Positions 23,701 through 33,400 of a DNA stretch of 64,000 nt are shown here, one piece after another. Origin of the DNA: Struthio camelus (Eukaryota; Chordata; Aves; Struthioniformes; Struthionidae); contig NC_090981.1 in NCBI RefSeq assembly GCF_040807025.1, forward strand, positions 68,333,645 through 68,397,644, in the 5' to 3' direction. A program made the position numbers and the translations under genes. The first letter of the stretch is position 1. Each line of letters begins with the position of its first letter. A model generated the notes under the pieces. It worked only from the letters and a program-made list of their open reading frames with translations, did no database searches and was not told the origin of the DNA.

Positions 23701-26700
23701 ATTTTCTAAATGTTTTGAATCCAAAAATATAAGCATAAATATAACTGATTGCCTAAATCGGACTCCAGAATGACGTAAAAAGAGGAGCAGATAATTCCAT
23801 CCTTAATACCGCTATTTAGCTCTCATTTGTAGAAACAATACCATTACATCATAACAGGAGACAGTAATTGTGAAATGTGACTAAAATACATGCAGAGAGA
23901 ATTGTCACTGTGAAAAACAACGGGTCCCTTCAGTATTGCCCAGACTATGCATCTTCCAAAGTATTTTTGGATTGTTTGGTCACCGCTGTCCACAATTAAT
24001 AAAATTCTCTTTTGTCACTAACTTTACAGGTACATCGTTTCCCAGGTGGTGATATTCAGTGGGCAAGATTCAGGAATGATGTAAATGAATATCAAAGCGT
24101 TGAAGAAATGGAATTTGGAAAAAGTATCAATAACTTTCGCTCTAAAATGACTTTTGGAACCTTACGAATCAAGAGCGAAGGGCTTCGAGTTCCCCACTGG
24201 CATTTTAATGCTAATGAACATGGCTACCTGTTAAAGGTATTATCTGGTTATTTCAGCTCTCCCAATTGGATTTGCTGTTTAAAGCATCATGTATATATAG
24301 AAAATGTAAATATGTAAACAAAAATGTGTATATACATTATATACAAAAGTTAACTAGTGATAAAAGTAGAATTATCATTGATTCATGTATGACATGAGTT
24401 TCGTCACTTCAGATAACATTCTTGAACTGAGGTGCTTAAAACAGTCTATTTAATGTTGTTACTTGCAGAAGTGCCAAGCACTTGTAGCTTCCAATAAAGT
24501 GTAACAACTGAAGTCAGTGGAGATATGGATGCCTGCAACATGTAGAATTTTATCTATTTATCCAAGAGCTTACAATGATTTAGGTAGTTAATATTGTAGA
24601 ATCATCACAGAATCATAGATTTGAAGGACTGTTAAGGTTATTAAGAAAGCCTCTGCCTTCATCCTGTATATTGGTGCAGGATGAGAAATACCTAAGCATT
24701 TCTGAGAGCGCATTGAATCTGTTTTTAAAACCTTCCATGAAGGACCTATTACAAGGTCCGAAAATAGTTGTCTCCAGTGCTTTATAACACAAACCATTGG
24801 AAAGTTTGTGCTGCTGTACAACTCACGTTGTTGTTTATTGCAAAATATCTCCTTGTTTATCTCCAGTGGCTGTGGAGACCCTCTGATCATCTTTGTTTCT
24901 TACAACAACTGTTTATATGTGGAAGACTATTTTGTTCCCATGTAATCTTCTCTTTTCTAGACCAAATATCCCTCCCCTTTTTTCCCAAAAAACTCTCCTT
25001 TGAAAATGTTTGTCCAATCTCACCTTAGAGACAATTTTCAATTCTTTAAAAATAAATAAAGAAAATAAAAAAGATAAATACAAACTCACAGTGAGGAAAA
25101 ATTTGAGCTGGCATGTTAATCTGAAAAAAAAGATCTTTCTGTGTAAGCGCAGGTACTTAGATATATCTTGATTTTTGATTGTATTTCTAAGAATACTTAT
25201 TCATATTTTTATTAGAGTATAGCTGAACAGCTCCAACTGGATGGGGGGACATCCCTGGAGTGAGGCATTCCATAGACACCTAGCCCTCTCTCCAACTATT
25301 TTTGGTTAAAGATGGCTTCTTTATGGCTATTGACAGCCTCTTTAATAAGAAGTGGCTTAAATATGAGTAGTGTGTATTTGTCACACGTTCTCTAAACCTT
25401 CTCAAATTTCGTCAGTCAAAATACTACTCTGGATTCAGTTTCACAAAGGCTTGTTAGAGAGAGAACACTGGTATTGGTTTTCCCCTAACAGCCTTCAGAT
25501 TCCTTGCATTACTGATTTGTCATACACAGGTTACAGTAAATAAAGTCTCTGAGGAAACTTTCATTGCTATCGCTATGTTACAGGGTACTGCCTGGATTGG
25601 AGTAATTGATGCAGATGACAGCGTGGTTACCACATACAATGTCACAGCTGGCCAAGTGATCTTCTTCCCTAGAAACACTTTGCATTGGATAAAGAATGTA
25701 GGAAAAGAAGAGTGTATGTTCTTGCTGTTTTTTACAACACATGAAGAACTTAAGACCTTGGATGTAGATGATGCATTTTTCTCTACCCCAGAAGATATAG
25801 CAGCGAGAGCATTAAAGGTCTGTACAGTAGGATAGCTAGCCTCTATCTAGTCTTCTTGACATTACTATGTCAGGTCCAAGCTCTCTGTATCTTTTCTAGG
25901 GAGGTTCCCTAGCTCAGCTGCTCTCTTCAGTCCTACCAGCGTGGAAGGATGTGCAAGTGTCCCTTGTGCAACACTGTGCCACCTTGTGTGTTCTTTTACA
26001 AACACAGAGGAATAAATGACACAGTTTTCTCCAAGAAACTTTTTCTCCTCCCTTTTCACGCTTGTCCCAAACTCATGGAGGAGTCTCCACACTTCCAAGG
26101 ACAGAAGGGAAAATAACAAAGCGAAGTCCAAAGTACCTTCCCGGTAGCCTCTTAGTAAATTTTGTGCTATCAAGAGGCCTCATGGGAAACCATAGATAAG
26201 GCCATCTTCTTGCTGAAATGTCTCTCATTTGCACCGACCAGTTGCCAAGGTCCTTTGACCAAGAATATGGCCACAGAGCTTCTGCTCAGTCTGAGCTGTC
26301 CTAACTGAGAAGCAAGAGTAGAGCAAAGGAGCAAAATGAAGTATTCATAGGGGTAGGCAGTTAAAAAGATGAGGTATGTCCCCAGGGCAGGATTTGTCTA
26401 TCACCATGTATTAAGGTGGGATACTTGATGAAGTACAGTTTTGATTCCCCGGTTTGCTTTGTATATCTGTCAACTTAATATGTACTATGTGTCCTGCAGC
26501 CACAGGGTGGAGTTAACTTTATCAGAACATTCAAGAAACAAACAGAAGATCAAGCCATTAACCTCCCACCAAACTTAAAAGAGCTCGTACAGAATGCCAG
26601 CTATGTGCAATCTCCAGATAGCCTTGTATGGCGGTACTTCTACGACCTCAAAGGTATACATCTAAGCACTTTGTATGTAACAGGTTTTGGTGTTTACAGA

Positions 26701-29535
26701 GAGGAAGATCTGTAATTGGTTCACTGAAACATGCAATAAAAAGTATATAGAAGAGTGAAAAGAATTTAAGGAAGTAAAAAGAAGAAGAATGGAAATCTGT
26801 ACAGACTGGACCTGCTGATTAACAGGGAGCCCCGAAAAAAACATGACAGATGACAGAATTTAATTCTAAGTACCACCGTAAAAAACAAATACAGGTCCAG
26901 AGCTCCACATACAGCTGATGGAAGTTAGAAGAAATAGATATGTGACAGAAATCTTTACACTTGGGTCAACATGTTCTTTGACCTAATCCTCTTTAACAGA
27001 CAGCTAAGAAGTGGCCAGACTCTATGAAAGCCTCTTTATCTGGCCAGGACCTATATGCTTTCAGCAAGGAAGGCACAGCCCATGGGTGGACTTATTAGCT
27101 GTATTCTGCTTGAAGATCTAGCTATGCCAAGACAGTGCTTCAAGAGACAAATAGGCCAGGTTTGCAGCTTGTTTGCATTGGTGGTGCCTTGCAAACTATT
27201 GGAACACACCATTAGTGCCATAAAGGTTAACATGAGTGAATATGCTGAAACTTAGTGTGTTCTCTAAGTGTATTGTGACTGATAGTAATCATGTTTGTGA
27301 CAGGAGAAAATGCTGTGTAAAGGCAGATATCTGCTCATGCAAGAGATAAGTAATTTAAATTCAGGAAAAAATTCTAATATGTGATTTTTGTTATGGTGAT
27401 CTGTCTGTGCAAACATACAGTAAACTGGATTAATTGTTCCTAGTGTGCATAGCATCTAGTGCACAAAGGAATAGTAAGCTAAGTGAGCTTCCCTTTGGGA
27501 TCCAGAGTCTCATAAGATTTGCAGCCTGAAGTTTAGTACACAGTGATGATCTGAGGCTGGCCAATACACTAACAAGCAATGTTAACCAAACGTTGTTGAA
27601 AATGCTCATTTGTATGTCTCTCTGTTTTTTAGGGTCAGCAGAATACCCTTTTCCGGGAGGAATCTTCCAGTGGGCTCGCTACCGCATAAATGGAACTGGA
27701 CTGAACAAGACAGAGAAAATTTTTAGTGAGTCACTGAATAAGGTATGTGCTTTCGGTTGGATACTGTAGCTATTTTAACATAAGGCATAGTATGCAATGT
27801 GTGGGGGTTTGTTACTGCTTTGTTGTGTTTCAGGGATATAACAAACTTGAGGGACTTTCTGAACATTTTTGTTTTGCTTTTCAGCATGAAAATACCCTTA
27901 CCTTAGCAACTCTCAGAATATTCAGCAATGGACTGGGGCAGCCTCATTTCCACTTCAATGCTAATGAGATGGGTTACGTCATTAGTGGCTGTGGAAAGGT
28001 AATTTGTTACATCAGTGAGGGATAACTCACTGGAGTTTTGACTGTATAACAGTTACAGAGTTAATAACGGATTCCCATCCCTGATTATTAATAATATTAC
28101 AAAACTTTCAAGGTCTACTCAGTCCTTCTTCATACAAAATTTTTCTTTCCATTACATTTGTGGAAGTTTATCTAATCAAAATGGAGTTATAAAAAGAGCA
28201 GAATGGGCCTTAGCAAGCTGTTCAGCAAAAAATGCCCATGATAGGAATTCCCTCTCTCCTGGATACTGGGAGTATGAAATAAAAAACAGAAGAAATTATG
28301 ATTTAGTGCCTCTAAGGAACAAATAAAAACTTAGTGAGAATTAAGAATTAGAATATGATATTTTATTATGTGTCTTTCACTCAGTGCAAATTTGAAATGA
28401 AAAGGTAGCTGAGATGGGATGATGGAACTTCATAATGCAAGGAGTTACCATGTTCTTACTTAGGAATTTGCCTTGGACCCCTATAACCTTTCGGGATCTC
28501 TGTGAAAATAATGACTCTGCACTAGCTGATTTCAGTGCAATGTTGGGACTGTCGCTGAGTATTTATCCAATAATAGCACACTGACTATTGCTATTGAATA
28601 TTGCTATTTAACTTGCTATAGGTTGGGGTTATTGCATCTGATGTCACAGCCAACTTCAACATTGACATTGGAGATGTCATATTTTTCCCTGTTGGAAGCC
28701 AACATTATATCAAGAGCGTATGTGATGAGGATTTATTTTTGATTCTAGCCTACAGTACAGGCAACCAGGTGAGAATCCGTATGGACGGGGAGTAAAAAAT
28801 GTTCAACTGTGCACAAGCCTATGCTTTTTTTATGGATGTAAGCCTTATACTTTGGTGTACACCTCTCAAAAGAAATTCTAAGACTATCTGAAGTGCACTG
28901 ACAGTGAAAATTCTCTTCTGGGGTGCATGTCGACGAGTAACACCTACTAAAACTGTACTTGCGAACAGGAGGTGGGGAAGACAAGGGAAAGGTCTGTGGT
29001 AGGGAACGGTGTGCTTCTGCGTGTGTGCTTGTAGGTATGTGTGTGGAAGAGGGAGAGGGATGGAATTCAGATCATGCTTGTGCGTGATGTGCTATTGGTG
29101 TTTAAGAGACAGAGCTTGTCAGTGGGTGGACTGGACAGGCCGTGGCTCCTCACAAGCCCAGGGACCGCAAAAGGGGAGAGGTCTTCACAAGCCTCGAACA
29201 GGTCTACATGCTAGCAGCCAGAGCAAGGATATATTAAGCTGAGACTGTATGTACCTGGTGATATGTACCTGGCTTATAATGAGTTACTTATATATTTTTA
29301 TATTCATTCATATTCATGTTGTATTTGATATGCACTTCAATATTCCATATTATTAATCTTGTAAAAAAAAAAAAAACAAGTCATTGTGATTATTCTTAGA
29401 ATATTGTGTTTTTCTTTATAGCTGGAAACTCTTCGTATGAATGACTACTTCCATGCAACAGCAGATCATATCCTTGCTCAGCTTTTTTTCAAGGAACAGA
29501 ATGAGTTTAAAAAGATCCTACAGCCTTCTAAATAA
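20629..29535 (+). CDS. Type II membrane bicupin (oxalate decarboxylase/spherulin-2A-like) at the DYNAP position, ten coding exons
   Basis: Exons 20629-20706, 22565-22789, 24030-24236, 25584-25817, 26500-26653, 27633-27742, 27885-27998, 28622-28768 and 29422-29535 join in frame to 1383 bases, 460 residues. (That is nine coding segments; an untranslated exon upstream is likely.) Layout: Lys/Glu-rich cytoplasmic tail 1-36, membrane segment about 37-60, linker, cupin 1 about 103-248, cupin 2 about 304-450. Metal ligands are complete in both: His157, His159, Glu164, His204 and His357, His359, Glu364, His402. Each domain opens with a PFPGG/RFPGG..QWAR repeat, so they arose by duplication. Four N-glycosylation sequons (189, 280, 319, 324) fit a lumenal or extracellular location. 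Such bicupins bind Mn or similar metals in bacterial and fungal oxalate decarboxylases; the vertebrate substrate is unknown. The membrane exon resembles mammalian DYNAP (see findings). Confidence 0.93.
20707..22564 (+). other. Bicupin gene intron 1
   Basis: 1.9 kb intron. It holds a near-perfect 14-base inverted repeat at 21744-21782 and otherwise nothing recognisable. Confidence 0.6.
21744..21782. repeat. Inverted repeat with CTGAAAATCAGG core
   Basis: AGCTTGATTTTCAG (21744-21757) and CTGAAAATCAGGCT (21769-21782) are complementary except at one base, around an 11-base loop. The core TGATTTTCAG/CTGAAAATCA is familiar from old palindromic amniote repeats, so this is probably a fossil element. 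Confidence 0.55.
22565..22789 (+). CDS. Bicupin gene, membrane-anchor exon
   Basis: Acceptor ATTTCAG after a T tract; donor AAG|GTAAAT. It codes residues 27-101: a basic stretch ERKSYCS, then the hydrophobic core MKIFLVCLLACVITTTIGVL and on to about residue 60, then a polar linker. Basic residues on the N side predict N-in orientation. If the first exon were not used, translation from Met35 would give a signal-peptide-like start instead. Confidence 0.9.
22790..24029 (+). other. Bicupin gene intron 2
   Basis: 1.2 kb AT-rich intron; nothing else seen. Confidence 0.6.
24030..24236 (+). CDS. Bicupin gene, cupin 1 motif-1 exon
   Basis: Acceptor CTTTACAG, donor AAG|GTATTA. Residues 102-170. It begins VHRFPGGDIQWAR and ends with HWHFNANEHGYLLK, an HxHx4E metal motif (His157, His159, Glu164). 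Arg154 sits three residues before the first His. Confidence 0.95.
24595..24960 (-). mobile_element. CR1 LINE 3' end, minus strand, in a bicupin gene intron
   Basis: CAGAATCATAGAtttgaagg at about 24607 is the complement of the CR1 terminal repeat. Further right, the text around 24718-24750 (tttttaaaaccttccatgaa) matches the complement of the CR1 3' UTR in diverged form. The left edge is clear; the right edge is uncertain. Lies between the exons ending 24236 and starting 25584. Confidence 0.7.
25584..25817 (+). CDS. Bicupin gene, cupin 1 motif-2 exon
   Basis: Acceptor TGTTACAG, donor AAG|GTCTGT. Residues 171-248. It contains GQVIFFPRNTLHWIKN, which provides the fourth metal ligand His204, then HEELKT, where Glu225 may match the lid glutamate of bacterial oxalate decarboxylase, and a helical STPEDIAARAL linker. 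Confidence 0.95.
26500..26653 (+). CDS. Bicupin gene, interdomain exon
   Basis: Acceptor TCCTGCAG, donor AAAG|GTATAC (phase 1). Residues 249-299 and one base of Gly300. It holds a helical linker and an NAS sequon at 280, and ends in WRYFYDLK. Confidence 0.93.
27633..27742 (+). CDS. Bicupin gene, start of cupin 2
   Basis: Acceptor TTTTTTAG, donor AAG|GTATGT. Residues 300-336, including YPFPGGIFQWARYR, a clear repeat of the start of cupin 1. Sequons at 319 and 324. Confidence 0.94.
27885..27998 (+). CDS. Bicupin gene, cupin 2 motif-1 exon
   Basis: Acceptor CTTTTCAG, donor AAG|GTAATT. Residues 337-374, with HFHFNANEMGYVISG giving His357, His359 and Glu364. Confidence 0.95.
28622..28768 (+). 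CDS. Bicupin gene, cupin 2 motif-2 exon
   Basis: Acceptor TTGCTATAG, donor CAG|GTGAGA. Residues 375-423, with GDVIFFPVGSQHYIKS giving His402. Confidence 0.95.
29422..29535 (+). CDS. Bicupin gene, last coding exon
   Basis: Acceptor TTTATAG. Residues 424-460, a C-terminal helical tail ending QPSK, then TAA at 29533-29535. No ER-retention signal or GPI signal is seen. Confidence 0.94.
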   Translation: METLRMNDYFHATADHILAQLFFKEQNEFKKILQPSK

Positions 29536-30490
29536 CTGGGCAAATAACCTATCTTAGCGTTTAATCACTCCAAGTATTTTTCAAAATTGCCGTATTTCTA
29601 GCAGTACTTCTTGGTACCTTTCCTGCTATTTATCCAGAGATGTTCAGAAAACAGAAGAATTTCGGGTCATTACTTTTTATAAAAAGGTTTTTCTATTTGT
29701 ATTTTTAACTTGTTTTATTTATAGTGCAATGTAATTTTATTGTATATAAAAGTAACTTCTACCACTGCAATTGCCTTTTGCTCTGTATATTATCCATTAT
29801 CCCACTTTATCTCTTCCCTCACAGTACTGAAGTTTACATTGGTTTTCTGTACTGTTGACAGCACTCTATCTAGTGGTGTATATGCATAAATACAGCGTGT
29901 TTACATCACTCCGTCTCTCGCCTGAAGCCAGGTGTTGTTATAAGCACTGCATCTAATTTGGGTTGCAGGAATGAGCTCTTCATACATTCATGTTGTATTC
30001 ACTTTCCCTCCCCAAACTGCAACCCCTTCAGTGAGGCACTGTATAAGAATTTAAGACAAGTAGCTTCTTATTATGTTTTTGCCACTAAACTGCCATCTGA
30101 TTTTGAGCAAAATATTTGAGGCCGGATTCATAACAGAATGTAGACTCAGTAGCAGCTACGCTGTGTGCTGCGTGCCGATGCTCCCTCTGCAAAAGATGGG
30201 GAGCGTTTGGCCCCAAAGAATTGGGCTAGAAAGAAGCAAAGATAATTTGACAGACTGACATCTATGCCATTTTTTTGTGACCTTCAAGTTCCATTTCACT
30301 AGGTAATTATACCCAAGAGAATGGCTACAGCAGGGAGGCACAGAGATATTTTTCCATTTTCCGTGGATTAAGGCGTTTTTTCAGGGAAATGATCTCTGTC
30401 TTGGGAAAAACCTACTCGGGTCACATGGTTTAATTAAATCAGGGTCAAAGTGGTTTACTGATTTATTATCAACACAGAAGAAACCAGGAT
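29536..30490 (+). other. 3' flank of the bicupin gene, probable 3' UTR
   Basis: AT-rich sequence after the stop codon. No canonical AATAAA is seen in the first 500 bases; TATAAA variants occur near 29679 and 29747. The polyadenylation site cannot be fixed. Confidence 0.45.
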
Positions 30491-33400
30491 TCAGTGAAAT
30501 ATGCAGTCGGGATCAATTTCAGCAGTACCACAGATAAACCACAATCCTAGCCACTTACAAAATGTTCGTGAACACCTACAAACTTCTGAACACTCCTCTG
30601 TAACTAATCCCAGGAAGTTTTATTCATGCGCATCCACAGACGCAGTTGCTGTACACCCTCTGTCTGTCCTGGGCAGTGTGGGTCACAAGCAGCCCCCCTC
30701 CTGGGACAGGGGGTTCCCCTGTGTACACACACCACCAGTTGTAGGTCCTACAGCTTTGTGTGTACCCACGCAAACACCCTTTCAGACAGTTTTGGGTATT
30801 CCCCTTGCAGACAGTGTTACACTCCCGTTCCTGTCCCATCACCTGGGGTTGTCCAGGCCACTTTGCCAAGAGGAAGGGCTGCGCGGGCCCCCCCACAAAC
30901 CTCTTTCCCAGTTACAATGCAAAGGGGACATCTCTGTATCCCAGCTGAGTGTGTTGACAGTATAATAAGCTCTGCCTCCTCCTTGCCAAAATTTTGTGAA
31001 ACCCAACTGAGGGTTTATTCCCTGGACTGGACCACGCGGACAAGAGAGGAGAGGGAACGCCCAAACTATGGATCCTGATGGGGTAAAGCACAGAGCTGTT
31101 CACTGCCTTCAAGAAAAGATGGTTGCATGCATACCCAGGAGTAGAAATTTCGGCATCATGTAATTAACCTACGGCTCAGTGGTGGTTTTAACAATCGAGG
31201 GTTTTGAAGGGAAAAAGCAATAGTTAAATGTCTGAAATGGAAGTTAGACATAAACATCCCGTTACAGGCCTAACCCAGAATTCAGCTGCAATTTCTAGGC
31301 CTAGAAACTACAGAATTGGACCTAGAAGTCAGGGGTCCCGCAAGCAGCAGTTCTCCTGTGCCACATCCCTGCCAGTCACCACAGCCTGGCCAAGCCCTGA
31401 CACCAGCCCCGGAGGGCAGTGTACCAGGGCTGGACTTCACTCCGCAAGCACCATGTTTTGTACCACAGCCCCTGCCAGGAGGGGAGGTCCTGGCTGGTGA
31501 TTAGAGCATTAAGTGCTTCAAGGTGTTAGCAAGGTAATAGGCTCTGTTCATCAGGAAAATTTTATTCAGGTGCTGGTAATTGGCCCAGGGCTCTGATTTG
31601 AAACAGTTCACCCTAAAAAGGAGGGATTTGAGCCTGGGTGCTTGTTTCTTAGCTGAGACCCTTCTCAGGAGATCCAGCTGTACTCCCCAGGCAGAGGGGC
31701 TGCTCTTCCAGGTAGGAGAGAAAATGCAGCTTATTAAGGAACAGTGATGTGTTTTTGTTGTATGGTTTTGTTCTACTGTTGTTCTTTCCTTGTGTGGAGA
31801 ATAACAGATTGAAAAGAAGAAAAGGGTCTCTTCCTGTAGTAGCTGTGGTGTTTGTTGTCTTCTGTCCACCTGTGTGCTATGGTCCCAAGGCAGCATGTTT
31901 AGAGACCCCTTACAGGTACTCACCAGCTCATCTTGGTGCTTGTTTCAGTCCATGCTCCCAGTTGGGTGCTCCTAGGGCCTGGTTTGACCTGTGGGTTGCT
32001 ATAGGAGAAGCTTGTCTTGGCCTTCTGCTGTGCCTTGTTTTTACCTGCTGCTTTTTAATACATGTTTTATTTGACTTTAAGCTGCTCTTTAAAACACACT
32101 TTCAGAGATTTGGGCTCTCTACTCATTTGGATGCTGTTATTGCTGGTGTAGAGCAGGACTGTGACTACCAGTAAGAGACAGCAATTATGTTACTTTTGAA
32201 AAAGCTATAGATGTTGAAAGCCCTTATCTTCTAATTTGGCTTTGCAAGCTGATCTTTATGAATCTGCAAATACTGAGAAGTGTGAAATCGGTGTGTGTGT
32301 GCTACAGAAGCCAACTGGTGGAAATGTTTATGTAGAACCCTATCAACTTATTTAACCCTGTTAATGGCCTTGCTAAGACTTGCAAGCAGTGGCGTTCAGG
32401 GGTCAGCACTTCTGTGGGTATGTTTCTGGAGCCCTGTGGGAAATTTGGCCCTATCAGTCTATTCTCACTGGGCTATAAAAGTCATGCTCTGTCTCTTCTG
32501 CTTTACAGCAGCCAGGCTCAGGGTGCTGCTCTCTGGAGAAGCTCCTGGAGCGACTGTGAAGGGAAACACATTGCTGTCATTTATCATGCCATAATGAAAT
32601 GATCATTGCCTTGTGCGCTCAAATCAGTTGGTTTAATAGCCTGTGAAATGCATTTTCCGGAAGTGATTACTACCCAGTCAGCTGCTGTAACCATACCCTT
32701 GTGTTTTGTAAGCAGGCTGGCATTTATGAAGGGTGGGTGTTTTGTTTGTTTAGGCTTTTTTTAACTAAACAATTAGCATGTTCTTAGACTTATTTTTGAT
32801 TTTGGTTAAAGTTTTGGTCTATTAATTGCAGACCAGTTTTCCAGTTCAGTGAAGTGCTTGTCACTTAACTGTAAGCAGGTGTACTGGTGGGTTAACTTTG
32901 TCTGTTTTATAGATGTGCTGATTTTAATGCTTCTTTGATGCCCATGAGTAACGATGACCCAGCTGTTCTTTCAATAGGTTCTTTAGCTGCCTTTGATCGT
33001 TATTCAGTGTACTGGTCCCTACCAGAACAGGGATGTTTGTGTGTAAGAGTCACTCTTTGACTGGAGTTAAGGCCCAAAGTAAAAGCTTTTTTCTGTGTGA
33101 CTCCAGTCAACCATTTGATGGCTGCAATTAGTCTTTGTGTTGTCATTGATTGGGATTTAATATCCAGCTGTGTTTCTTGTCCTGCCTCTTGGAATCGGAA
33201 CCCAAACAAATGGCCAGATGGCCTGTGTCGGGTCTCTGTTTTTGTGTAAGTTGCCCAAATCGGTGAATGTTCATTAACTTTGGTGAGCCAAGAGCCTTAC
33301 CTAAAGACCTGACAAAGACAACAAAAAAGGATCTGGAGGCTTTCTACTTCAGCCCTGCATCGAGAGCTTGAAGCTGCTGCCTGCACAATATTCGAAATGC

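Larger units (their letters stand above)
25818..29421 (+). other. Remaining bicupin gene introns
   Basis: Introns 25818-26499, 26654-27632, 27743-27884, 27999-28621 and 28769-29421 separate the coding exons. I see no further genes or clear repeats in them apart from short GT-rich text near 29020-29045. Confidence 0.6.
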
